From: Larus michahellis
Taxonomy: Eukaryota; Chordata; Aves; Charadriiformes; Laridae
Direction of reading: 5' to 3'
NCBI RefSeq assembly: GCF_964199755.1
Contig: NC_133902.1
Span: forward strand, 60,886,217 to 60,950,216
Length of the DNA: 64,000 bases
Shown: positions 20,041-31,355 of the stretch, piece after piece
How the letters are laid out: every line of letters starts with the position of its first letter
Numbering within the stretch: the stretch's first letter is position 1
Made by a program: the position numbers and the translations under genes
Notes under the pieces: generated by a model
What the model saw: the letters and a program-made list of their open reading frames with translations, nothing else
What the model was told of the DNA's origin: nothing
Databases searched by the model: none

Positions 20041-20475
20041 CTCCCATCCAAGAAGGGCTTGCTTGCAGAAGTTCAGTAGTGCACACGGTCTCGCTAGAAA
20101 TAAGGAATGACCCCACAGTAATATATTGGTTTGGGGTTTGTATTTTTTTTTCTTGAAGGACACTTAAGTATGTAAGTTTTAATAAAAATGTTATCATTTC
20201 ATTGAATAAGCTACTTTGCTATAGAGATTAGTCTGACATTTATTTTTTTCTATCTACATTCCGTAAAAAAATAATTTAATTGCTTACCTGGACATATCAT
20301 TGATGTAATAGATGTAGCTGCAGAGGACAAGCAGATAATGTTTTTTCTAGCAAGGATTACTCTTCAGTACTTTGTAGTTCATAAACTTAAAGCAAATAAC
20401 AACACCTACTGCACCTTCAGCTGCTTTTATGCTTCTGGGGGTTGGCCCCACCCTTTACCCAGGGGATTGTGGGAA

Positions 20476-20526
20476 AGATGGTGGGCGGGGCCTCAGGGCC
20501 GCAGGCGGGGGCCGGGGTATATGAGC
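20476..20526 (+). promoter_or_regulatory. Unit B promoter-like block (GC boxes and weak TATA)
   Basis: GGTGGGCGGGGCC and GCAGGCGGGG precede TATATGAG at 20518. The TATA is weaker than in units C and E. The following GAGCTCATTCTG, TGCTGGGC and AGAGCTCTG are conserved in all units, which suggests a shared 5' end of a transcript. Confidence 0.5.
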
Positions 20527-23109
20527 CACAGCTTCAGGTCAGGAGCTCATTCTGGTGCTGGGCTTTTCCACGGTTAGAGCTCTGATGTTTCTTAAGCGTT
20601 GTTTTAGAGCTTGTGCAGCTGTTTGGGAAGGCTTGTTTTAGTGTTTAAACTAGTATAGGTAAGATGTCAGAGGTAAGATTTTTCAATGTAAGGGTGGTTG
20701 CCATAGAAAGTGGAGATGTATGTTTGTTTGTTTTTTTTTTCCCCCATATATTTAGTTTTATAGGGAGCATTTAGTTTGTTTAAATGGTTTAATAGTATGT
20801 GTTCTTTTTTTGCTTATGGCAGGTGGTGTGTTTTATTGTAATTTCTGACTTTATTGAAGATAAAACTTTGTACTCTTTTCTAATTTTGATGTACACTATG
20901 TTAGTTGGTGTTTTTGTTAGTCTCAATCAGATGCGTTATGAGATACTGGAGCAGGATTTAGCGTGACTGTCTTGTATGTATCTATATATTGAGTTTATCT
21001 GTTTTGAGAAAGCAACAGGGTCATAACAGCAGGGATGGCTCACCGTTTTCTTCCAGACCATGTAGGGTATCACAGTGGCCCTGAAGCTTTTGCGGTTTGC
21101 AGGCGGTTACCGGTAGGTTCTGTAACAGTTTTCCTGGTTTTCCAGGTCTGTAGCAGAGCCCGGAGTCTCTGTGAAGGCAGAAGACAGGAGGTGTCTGCCA
21201 AACACAGGGTAGGGCTCAGAAGAGCAGGTCCTGAGGAGCAGTTGGAAAATAAGGGGCAGGAGTTGTGGGGGAGCAGTAAGCCTCCTTCCCTGATGGTTCA
21301 GGAGAAGGGGGGGAGTTCCTAAAGTTTTGGCATTAGGGGATGGCTAGGAAAAGGAGGCGGGTTCATACATTTTTCTTGGACAAGTTTTGTCATTGGGTTT
21401 GGTTGTTGATGGTGTCTGGTCTGCTATAGGCTCTTGCATTTGGGGTGAGCTGGATAGTATCGAGGAGGAGCACAGGACTGGTGGTTTGGCAGAAGTGAAG
21501 TACAAATGTTGTGTTTCTTGGTCTCTTAGGTGCCGTGAATAACTGTCGCTGCAGCATCCGACTCTGGAATCGTTGCGGAGGAGGCAATCAGACTGCACCA
21601 GCGTTCAGGAGGCTCGAGGGGTTTTGTGGAGGAGGTCGTCGTCTCTTCTCAGGATGCTTATTGCTGGTGTTGTAGCTGCTTTTGGGATTACTTTTTTCTT
21701 TTCCTTTTGCAGAGGAAGAGGAGTAAGCCGGTGACCGCAAGAACGTATCGGATGGTTGTGTTTTGTGGACTACGTCAAGGATGGAATCAGATGGTAGCCC
21801 TCCAAAAGCTAAGTTGAGAGACCAGCACCGGAAAGGGGCGGAGGCTGACAATTGTGTAATGGGGTCTTTGACGTTAGCGTAGCGGGGAGGGCTGTCCCGG
21901 GGCACAGTCTCCTTTGGGCAGGTAAACGATGTACCTTACTGTCCAGTATTATATTAACGCATCCTGGGCAGGGCAGTTCCAGCTTGTGTGTGTTGCCATG
22001 TCGATTGTGTTGTCTGTGTTTTGCATTCTAGACCTTTTCTTGGGTCTCGAGATCATCTTTAAGCTCCAGGAGCATGGAATGTGCATCGGGTACCATCATT
22101 ATGGTGTCAAACGCCTGCACCCATGGGCATAGCACCAACCGTCTGCCTCTCTTGTTGCATTAGAATCTTAAAGCGTGCATCGGTCTTGCGTCTTGGAACT
22201 TTCCGGACGGTCCACTTTAGCAACTGGGGCTTCTTCCCTGTGTCGTTATGTTCTTCTTAGGTCTTGAAGCTAGGCTTCCTGCATGTCCATCTTGTCAGGC
22301 TCGACAGTCCCTTCTCAGGAACTGTGAAGTTCTACACTTCGTTTCAGGGGCTTCTGTGGAGCCTCTTCACATCGTCACCATCACAGTGCCACAGGTCGTC
22401 TTGCCCGATGGTGACTTTGGTCCCGGTGCCATCCTTCTTGCTGAGAGTTTTCTCTCATCCTTGAGGCGCGTCATTCGTAGTGTTCTGTGTAGCGTCAGTC
22501 TGTGTGTGTTTGGCTCGGGGCTGCCCTGCCCGGGCGTGTAGTGTACAGGGTAGGCAGAATCACGATGAGAGTCTGTAGTGAATATGAGGATCTGCCTAGA
22601 CCCAGGCAAAGGTTGCTCAGTCGTCTCTAATCGATTAGCTCTCGAGAGGCTGCGTGGACGGGTGTTTCATTAGCAGGCGCTGGCATAAGCAGAGCCAAGT
22701 CGGAGAGGGTGTTTGCGGCTAGTGAAGGGGACAGTATCTCAAAGATGTTCAGGCTGCTTTGTGTGGGGTGTAATGTTTGCAGGCTTCTCTCTTTTGGATG
22801 ACAGGCTGTAGTTGGACTTATGTGAACAGGGTTCCTAAGTAGAAAGGAGACCTTTGGAATAAAGCTACTGCTCTGCATCAGGGTAATGTTTGATGTTGGT
22901 GTGTTGTTTTTTTTTTTTTTTCAGATGCGGAGAGATGAGATGGACAGGGATACGCAGGGGAGCCGACGGGAGCGCAGGACAAAGGTAGCTTAGGCTGAGG
23001 TATTAAAGGGAAGATGTGACCGGCGGCTCCACGAATACATTTGGCCACTTTTTTTCATGTGAATGTGAGGTTACGTAGCCATGCGTGGAAGTGCTGGACT
23101 GAGGTTCAA

Positions 23110-23850
23110 CAGAACCAGTGTTGTTTTCAGTCACTTTGCTTTGCAGGTAAGTCTCTTCCAATGAACTGAACTCTCTGAAAATAATAACGTATTTTTCAGG
23201 TAGTATCTGCCTTCAGAGCGCCAAGACCTTATATTTACACTTAATGCCAAGGGATGCCGTGCAGAGAGGCTCTTGCTTATACTTATTCCTATAACAGCAC
23301 AGTGCAGCTAACTTTTATATATGCCCCGTCGGAAGCAGAAAAGTGTAGAGAGATTGCACCCACGGTGAAGAGAAGACGGGACCGGTGACCCGAACCTGAC
23401 CGATGGGGTATTGCATTCCATCATCATCACGCTCTGTATAAAAGCAGCGGGATCGAAGGGGTCGGTACCTGTTGTCTGGCCTTTGAGGATTCCTCTGTCT
23501 GTTCATTGTCCTTTGACCCCGATCTGTGCATTTATGCAACCGGGTCTGGAATCCGGTTCCAGTCTGTCACCGAGTGCTGTCCCGGACTTTCCCCGTGCCT
23601 GCCAGTGAAGCAGTGGTCATCCTGGGAGTTACGTATCGGGTTGTGTATGTCCTGTATGCATTTAATTATTTTCTTGTTACTGTTGTCTTTTCTTGGTATT
23701 ATTTTGCTGTTAAGATTTCATTACAGTTCAGTTTATCTTTCAGTCCCTAAGTCTCGCTCTCTTCTCTCCTGCATCAGGAGAGAAGTTAAAAGGGAGCACG
23801 TGTCACTTGTTTTACTGCGCGGCCTAAGGCACAACAGCAAGGACGGACAG
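23110..23850 (+). mobile_element. LTR-derived segment of unit B with TATAAAAG promoter motif
   Basis: This aligns by eye with the solo LTR at 18097-19342: CAGTCACTTTGCTTTGCAGG, TAACTGAACTCTCTGA-type, GCTCTTGCTTATACTTATT, GGTCGGAAGCAGA-type, GACCGGTGACCCGAA, CTCTGTATAAAAGCAGCGGG (~23432), GGACTTTCCCCGTGCCTG. The LTR's own TG and CA ends are no longer clear, so it has been absorbed into the repeat unit and amplified with it. Confidence 0.72.
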
Positions 23851-24363
23851 GGCACGGGAGCAGACTCGGCCGAGGAGAGCGGCGGCCCCAAGCCTCGGTT
23901 CTTTCTCAGCCACTGCATTACAGACAGCGTACAAGCTCCTGCTTGCGCTCTGTCTGCCGGTCCGATCCAGAACACAGTTCTGGCAGAAGTCAGGTTATAT
24001 GTGTTGTCTTGCTAGAAACGCTGTATGACTCGTTGTGGGGTTTCTTTTACGAGGAAACTAAAGGACATTGAGTCTTGATTTAAAAATATTGTTATTATGC
24101 TTAATGATCTTCTTGCCTATTTAGGTCAGGATGACGTCTTTATGTCTATGCCCTGCAAAAGATTAATTAAGTTTACTTACCTACTGGGCCCCATTGCTGA
24201 CACAATTGATGTAGTTGTAATAAAAGAGGACGTATTGTCATTTCCTCTAAGGGTCGCTTTCTCTGTTTTGGTGTTTCACATGCTGTACTTCTCAGGCCTG
24301 TGAGGAAAGGAGCAGCTGCTCCTCTGGCACGCTCTATGCCTTGTTGCCCCAGCCCCTTTCCCA

Positions 24364-24406
24364 GGTGCTGGTGGGAAGGGCGGTGGGCAGGGCCCGGGGT
24401 ATATAA
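24364..24406 (+). promoter_or_regulatory. Unit C promoter-like block with TATATAA
   Basis: GGTGGGAAGGGCGGTGGGCA and GGGCCCGGGG precede TATATAACCCAGAGC (TATA at 24400). About 30 bp downstream lies GGCAGCTCATTCTG, a plausible initiation region, and about 40 bp further the conserved AGAGCTCTGCTGGTCC. The core-promoter-like spacing is kept in unit E. Confidence 0.6.
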
Positions 24407-27029
24407 CCCAGAGCCTCTGCTGGGGCAGCTCATTCTGCTGCCAGGCATCTCCAGGGTCAGAGCTCTGCTGGTCCTTCAGTCGATTGCAGCTTTGGAGCTG
24501 GCTCAGTTCCTTGGGCGGAGATGTTAGCCCATTTAGAGAATAGCAGGTAGGAAGCTGGAGGTGGTAAGACCTTGAGGACCAGGTGAGGTCTGGCAGCATG
24601 TATAGTAGACAGCAGCCTCATGTGCTGGTTCTCTTCCTTGGGGTTTTTCAGGTCAGTCACGTTGTAATGAGCATTCGGGGGCGGTGAGATGGTTTAAGGG
24701 TACAGTTTTCCCTTTTTCCAGGCACGGCGTATTTTCCTGGAATCCCTGAGTGTATTGAAGGTGGAACTTTATTGTTTGTTTGTTTTTCCCCACTAGCTTT
24801 GCCGTATCCCAGGTAAGGTGCCAATAGAATTTGTCTCAATCGGGCAGGTGATGAGATTACTTTGCAGGGCCTGGGTGAGCATCTTGTCTGCAGCCGTAGA
24901 TGGAGTTTTCACACTTCTCAGGAAAGCAGCAGGGACGTAAGGCATAACATATTGCAGGATGCGGGGTGCCTCGTCGCCTTCCCCCAGAGTGCGCAGGGTA
25001 CCGCCGTGTCCCTGGAGCCTTTGTGGCTTGCGGCAGGCCCCTGTTGTAGGTCGGGTCAGGGCTTCGCTGACTCTGTGGGTCTGTAGTAGAGCCCGGAGTC
25101 CGTGGGAAGACAGAAGATAGGAGGTGGTGGCGGAACGCAGGGAGAGGCTGGGAAGAGTGGCTCCCGAGAAGCGTCCGACGCTGGGTGTTCAGGCTGGCAA
25201 ATAAAGGGTAGGAGCTGTGGGGAAGAAGTGGGGCTCCTTCCCTGATGGGTCAGGGAGAAGAGAGGGGCTTGGCACTGGGGGAGGGCTAGAAAAGGGAGCT
25301 GGGTTCACGAGTCCTTCTGGGACAGGTATTGCAGTTGGGTTTGTGTGTTGTCGGAGCCTGGTGTGTTCTAGGCTCTCGCATTTGAGGTGAGCCAGATAGT
25401 ATCGAGGAGGAGCACGGGACTGGTGGTTTGGCAGAAGCGCAGTGCTAATGTTGCATTTCTTGGTCTCTTAGGTGCTGTGAATAACTGTTGCCGCAGCGTC
25501 AGACTCTGGAATTGGCACGGAGCGGTCGAGCAGAATGTCTTGGCGTTCATGAGGCTGAGGATGTTGTGGAAGAGGTTGGTATCTCCTCTCAGGATGCTTA
25601 TTGCTGGTGCTGTGGCTGATTTTGGGGTAATGTTTTTTCCTTTTCTTTTGCAGAGGAAGAGGAGGAAGCTGGTGACCACAGGAACGTATTGGATGGCTGT
25701 TTTCTGTGGACTACCTCAAGGATGGATTCGGGCCCCTGGCCCTCCGAAAGCTAAGTTGAGAGACTGGCGCCCGAGAGGGGACAAGGTTGAGAACTGCAAA
25801 AAGGTGTCTTTGAAGTTGGCATAGGGGAGAGGTTTGTCCTGGAGCGCAGTCTCCTTTAGGCACGTAAGGGATGTGGCTTACTGTTTGGCATTCCAGCCTG
25901 TGTGTGTTGTCCTGTCTTTCGTGTGGCCTGTGTTCTGTGTCTTAGACCCTTCTCGGGTCTCAAGGTCATCTTTAAGCTCCAGGAGCATGGCATGGTGCCT
26001 CAGGCGCCATCCCTAGGGTCTGGAACACCCGCACCCATGGGCACAGCACCATTCGGCTGCTGCTCTTCTTCCGTTAGAAGCTTAAAGCATGCATTGTTCT
26101 TGCGGCTCGGAAGCTTCTGGACGGCCCGCTTCTGCGACTGGGACTTCTTCCCTATGTCATTATGTTCTTAGGTCTTGAAGCCAGGCTTCCTGCGCATACA
26201 TCTTATTGGTCTCGACAGTCCCTTGTTATCACAGACGATGTTCTAAACTTCGTTTCAGGGGCTTCCGTAGAGCCTCTTCACATCACCACCACAGTCTCTA
26301 GGTCTCCTTCCCCAACAGTGACTTCAGTCCCAGTGTCATCCTTCTTGCTGAGAGTTTTCTCTCATCCTTGAGGCGCATTGTTTTTAGCGTTCTGTGTAGT
26401 GTTGGGCTGTGTTTGTGTGTGTGTGTCTGGCTTGGAGCCCCCCTGCCTGGGTGTGTAGAGTCCAGGGCAGGCAGAATAGTGATGAGAGTCTATAGTTAAT
26501 GTGTGGATCTGTCGAGACTGAGGCAAAGGTTGCACAGTCATCAGGAATTGATTTGCTCTCAGTAGGTTGGGTGGATGGGTGTTTCATTAGTGGGTGTTGG
26601 CATAAGCAGAGCTACATCAGAGAGGCTGTTCACGGATAGCGAAGGAGATAATATCTCAAAGATGTTCAGGCTGCTTTGTGTGGGGTGTAATGTTTGTGGG
26701 CTGCTTTTTTTTTTTTTGATGGCAGGCTGTAGTTGGATCTAATTGAACAGTATTCTGAAGTAGAAACAAGACCTTTGGAATTAAGCTCTGCATCAGGGTA
26801 ATGTTTTTGATTTTTTTTTTCTTCTCTCTTTAGATGCAGAGAGATGAGATGTGCAGGGTGATGCAGGGGAGCCAAGAGGAGCGCTGTACAGAGGTGGCTC
26901 GGCAAGTGGTATTAGAGAGAAGATGTGACTGGCGCCTCTATGAAGATAGTTGGGTACTCTTTTTTTTTTTTTTTTTCATGTGAATGTGAGGTTGCATAGC
27001 TATGTGTGAATGTGCTGGTCTGAGGTACA

Positions 27030-27770
27030 ACAGAGCCAGTTTTCCTTTCAGTAATTTTACTTTTCAGGTAAATCTCTTCTAACTGAACTCTCTGAAGATA
27101 ATGATGTATTTTTCAGGTAGTATCAGCTTCCAAAGTGCTAAGACATTATATTTACACTTAATGCCCAGGGATGCTATGCGGAGAGGTTCTTGCTTATACT
27201 TATTGCTGTAACAACCTCTGTTAGGTAACTGTGCACACCATGTTGGAAGGTCGGAAGTGCAAGAGCGTAGAGGGGTTGCACCCATGGTGAAGAGCAGGCA
27301 GGACCGGTGACGCGAATCCGACTGACGGGGTATTCCATCCCATCCTCATCGTGCTCAGTATAAAAGCTAGAGGGATCGAAGGGGTTGGTACCTTTCCTTC
27401 AACGCCCGGCGTCCGAGGACTTCTCTGTCCGTTTGTCATCCTTTCATCCCGATTCATGTGTTTGCGCCACCAGACCCGGACTCCAGTTTCCATCCGTTGC
27501 TGACTCCAGTATCAGACTTTCCCTGTGCCTGCCAGTGAAGCGATGGTCACCCTGGGAGCTTGATACCGTGTTGTGTATATGTTGTATATATTTCCTTGTT
27601 TTCTTGTTACTGTTGTCTTTTGTTGGTATTATTTTTCTGTTAATATTTCATTACAGCTTAGCTCCTTTTTCAATCGATAAATGCCTCTCATTCTTTCCTC
27701 CCTCGGGAGAGAAGTTAAAAGGGAGCATCTGTTGCTTGTTTTAATGCCCAACCTAAACTGCAACAGCAAT
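27030..27770 (+). mobile_element. LTR-derived segment of unit C with TATAAAAG
   Basis: Homologous to the solo LTR at 18097 and to the segment in unit B. GCTCAGTATAAAAGCTAGAG lies near 27353, and GGACTTCTCTGTCC and CAGACTTTCCCTGTGCCTGC follow. Confidence 0.72.
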
Positions 27771-27925
27771 GACGGTTAGGGTACCGGAGTGGACTCAGCC
27801 GAGGAGAGCAGCGGCCCAAAGCATCAGTTCTTTCTCAGCCGCTGTATTACAGGCAGCGTACAAGCCTCTGCTTGCAATCTGACTGTCGGTCCTATCCAGA
27901 ATACAGTTCTGGCAGAAGTTGGGTA

Positions 27926-30900
27926 ATATGCGTGGTCTCGTTAGAAGTGCTGTATGACCCATTGTGGGGTTTCTTTTACGAGGAATCTAAAGCATGTTGA
28001 GTCTTGATAAAAAATATTGTTATTGCGCTTAATGATCTACTTTCCTGTGTAGGTTAGCATGACATGTATCTCTGTCTACGCCCTGCAAAAGTTTAAGTTT
28101 ACTTCTCTAGCCGGTCCCATTGCTGACACAAGTGATGTAGCTGTAGTAAAAGAGCATGTATTGCCATTTCCTGTAAGGGCTGCTTTCTCCGTTTTGGTGT
28201 TTTGCATGCTGTAATCGTCAAGCACGTGAGAAAAGGAGCAGCCGCTCCTCTGGCAGACTTTATGCCTTCTGGCGGTGGGCCTGACCCCTTTCCTCAGTGA
28301 TGGTGGGAAGGGGGGTGGGCGGGGCCCAGGGTACAGGAACCAGGGCCTCTGCTGGGGAAGCTCATTCTGCCGCCGGGCTTCTCCAGGGTCAGAGCTATGC
28401 CGGTCCTTCCGTCGATTGCAGCTTTGGAGGCGGCTCAGCTCCTGGGGCGGAGATGTTATCCCATTTAGAGAATCGGAGGTATGAAGTTGGAGATGGTAAG
28501 ACTTTCAGGACCAGGTGAGGTTTAGTAGTGTGTATAGTAGAGAGTGGTGTTGTATGCTGCTTCTCTTCCTTGTAGGTTTTCAGGTCAGTCACGTTGTAAT
28601 GAGTGTTCAGAGGCGGTGGGATGGTTTAACAGTATGGCTTTCTTTATTCCAGATGCGGTGTATTTTCCTGGAATCCCTGACTGTATTGAAGACTGAACTT
28701 TATTTGGTTTCTCTTTTTCACTGGTTTTGCTGTATCCCAGGTAAGATGCCAATGGAATTTGTCTCAATCGGGCAGATGATGAGATCACTTTGCAGGGACT
28801 GGGTGAGCATCTTGTCTGCGGCCGTAGATGGAGTTTTCGGATTTCTCAGGAAAGGAAGAGGGACGTAAGGTATAATGTCTTTCAGGGCGTGGGACGGCTC
28901 GTCGCCTTTCCCCACAGCGTGCAGGGTACGGCATTCAGGAGGGTGACGGTGTTGTGGAGGAGGCATCTCCTGTCAGGCTGCGTATGGCTGGTGCTGTGGC
29001 TGCTTTTGGGATTATTTTTTTCTCTTCCTTTTGCAGAAGAAGAGGAGGAAGCTGGTGACCACAGGAGTGCATCGGGTGGCTGTTTTTTGTGGACTGCATC
29101 AAGGATGGATTTGGATGCCACCCGGGCCTCCAAAAGTTAAGTAGATAGTCAGGCGCCAGAGAGGGGCCGAGGTGGACAATTGCAAAATGGGGTCTTTGAT
29201 GTTAGCGTAGTGGTGAGGGCTGTCCCGGGGCACAGTCTCCTTTGGGAGGGTAAAGCATGTGGCTTACTGTTCAGTGTGACGCTAGCACGTCCCGGGCAGG
29301 GCAGTTTCAGCCTGTGTGTGTTGTCGTGTCGTTTGTGTGGTCTGTGTTCTGCATCTTAGCCCTTTCTCGGGTCTCGAGGTCATCTTTAAGCTCAACAAGC
29401 ATGGCGCGAGGACTCGGGCATCGTCCTTAGGGTCTTGAATGCTCAGATCCGTCGGCATAGCACCGTTCGGCTGCTGCTCTTCTTGCGTTAGAAGCTTTAG
29501 GCGTGCATCGGCCTTGTGTCTTGGAAGCTTCCGGATGGCCCCCTTCCGCGACTGGGACTTCTTCCCTGCATCGTTACGTTCTTAGGTCTTGAAGCCAGGC
29601 TTCCTGCGCATACATCTTGTCGGGCTCGACAATCCCTTCTCATCAGGGACTGTGAAGTTCTGCGCTTTGTTTCAGGGGGTTCCGTAGAGCCTCTTCACGT
29701 CATCACCACCACAGTCCCGCAGGCCTTCTTGCCCGATGGTGGCTTTGGTCCCGGTGTCATTCTTCTTGCTGAGAGTTTTCTCTCGTCTTTTGAGGCGTGT
29801 CTTTCATGGTGTTCTTAACAGTGTTGGTCGATGACTGTGTGTGTGTTTGGCTTGGGGCGGCCCTGCCCAGGTGCGTAGTGTCCACGGTAGGCAGAATCAG
29901 GATGAGACTCTAGTGAATATGAGGATCTGTCTAGACCCAGGCAAAGTTTGCGTAGTCGTCTCGAATCGATTAGCTCTCGGGAGGCTGTGTGGCTGGGTGT
30001 TTCATTAGTGGGCGCTGGCATAAGCGGAGCTAATTTGGAGAGGGTGTTCACGGTTAGCGAAGGAGACAGTATCTCAAAGACAGTAAGGCTGCTTTCTGTG
30101 GGGTGTAATTGTTGCGGGCTTACTTTTTTTTTGGATGGCACTTGGACTTAGGTGTACTTAGTTGGACTTAGGTGAACAGGGTTCCTAAGTAGAAACAAGA
30201 CCTTTGGAATTAAGGCTACTGCTCTGCGTCAGGGTAATGTTTGATATTATTGGTGGTTTTTTTCAGATGCAGAGAGATGAGATGGACAGGGCGATGCAGG
30301 GGAGCCGACCCAACAGGAGTGTGGTACAAAGGTGGCTTGGCACGAGGTAATAAAGGGAAGATGTGACCCGTGGCTCCATAAATACATTTGGCCACTTCTT
30401 CTTTTTTAATGCGCATATGAGATTACGTAGCCATGTGTCGGTCTGAGGTACAAGAGAACCAGTGTTGTTTTCAGTCACTTTACTCTTCAGGTTAGTCTCT
30501 CCCAACGAACTGAACTCTATGAAGATAATGGCGTATTTTTCAGGTAGTATCTGCCTTCAGAGAGCCAAGACCTTGTATTTACACTTAATGCGAAGGGATG
30601 CTGTGCGGAGAGGCTCTTGCTTATACTTATTGCTGTAACAGTGCAGCTCAGCTCACTTTTATATATTCCCCGTTGGAGGGTCGGAAGCAGAAAAGCATAG
30701 AGGGGTCGCAGCCACAGTGAAGAGTAGATGGGACCGGTGACCCGAATCTGGCTGATGGGGTATTGCATCCCATCATTATCACGCTCAGTATAAAAGCGGA
30801 GGGATCGAAGGGGTCGGTACCTTTCCTTCAGCGGCTGGCGTCCGAGGACTCCTCTGTCTGACAGGGTTTGATCCCAATCCGTGCATTTATGCAACCAGAT

Positions 30901-31355
30901 CCAGAATCTGGTTCCAATCCATTGCTGTGTCCAGTCTCGGACTTTACCCATGCCTGCTGGTGAAGCGATGGTCATCCTCGGAGCCTGATACCAGCTTGTG
31001 TGTATATTTTATCTATTTTATTTTTTCCTGTTATTGTTGTCTCTCCTCGGTATAACTTTTCTGTTTATATTTCATTATGAAAGAGTTCAGTTTCTCTTTC
31101 AGTTCCTAAGTCTCCCTCACGTTCTTTCCTTCCTCAGGAGAGAAGGTAAAAGAGAGCATCTGTCACTTGGTTTAATGCCCAGCCTGAGCTGCAACAGCAA
31201 CGATGGTTAGGGCACCGGAGCAGACTTGGCCAAGGAGAACTGCAGCCTAGAGCATTGGTTCTTTCTCACCCGCTGTATTACAGGCGGCGCACAAGCCTCT
31301 GCTTGCACTCTGTCCGTCAGTCCTGTTCAGAACGTGGTTCTGGCAGAAGTCGGGT
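27926..31355 (+). repeat. Macrosatellite unit D (3.4 kb, internally deleted)
   Basis: The landmarks are the same but about 550 bp are missing at ~28925, where CAGGGTAC joins directly to GGCATTCAGGAGG. The lost part includes the TCTTAGGTGCTGTGAATAAC exon-like block. Its first promoter is degraded (GGGTACAGGAACC in place of TATATAA). The LTR-derived TATAAAAG at ~30786 is intact. Unit D accounts for the short 3431-bp period. Confidence 0.85.
30455..31200 (+). mobile_element. LTR-derived segment of unit D with TATAAAAG
   Basis: Homologous to the solo LTR. GCTCAGTATAAAAGCGGAGG lies near 30784, preceded by GGACCGGTGACCCGAATCTG and followed by GGACTCCTCTGTCTG. Confidence 0.72.

Larger units (their letters stand above)
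20041..24000 (+). repeat. Macrosatellite unit B (3.9 kb)
   Basis: The first full unit of a head-to-tail array; a common landmark (GCTAGAA-type) falls at 20093, 24011, 27940 and 31371, giving periods of 3918, 3929 and 3431 bp. Shared landmarks in order: a GC-box/TATA promoter-like block, spliced-looking segments ending in CAG or followed by GTGAGT/GTAAG, ATGCTTATTGCTGG, a TTTTGCAG|AGGAAGAGGAG exon-like block, GGGCTGTCCCGGGGCACAGT, CTTGAAGCTAGGCTTCCTG, TTGCTGAGAGTTTTCTCTC, AGGCTGCTTTGTGTGGGG, CAGATGCGGAGAGATGAGAT and an LTR-derived segment. No frame is preserved throughout; the frame open in C and E is stopped here. Confidence 0.87.
24001..27925 (+). repeat. Macrosatellite unit C (3.9 kb)
   Basis: The landmarks follow the same order as in unit B. 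A plus-strand frame of 145 codons (25387-25824) spans the ATGCTTATTGCTGG block, runs through the CAG of TTTTCTTTTGCAG and continues in QRKRRKLVTT-type sequence. Unit E has a related frame that shifts at the pyrimidine tract. If the CAG is a used acceptor the frame is not a single exon. I recognise no family and treat it as non-coding until RNA evidence exists. The complete segment between GCGCAGGGTACC and the GCGTTCATGAGG block, ~550 bp, is present here but not in unit D. Confidence 0.87.

Noticed and set aside
25387..25824. A 145-codon macrosatellite gene shared with unit E
   Set aside because: The frame runs through a likely CAG acceptor, is shifted in unit E, is stopped in unit B and is partly deleted in unit D. 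Conservation is therefore at DNA level and not protein level.
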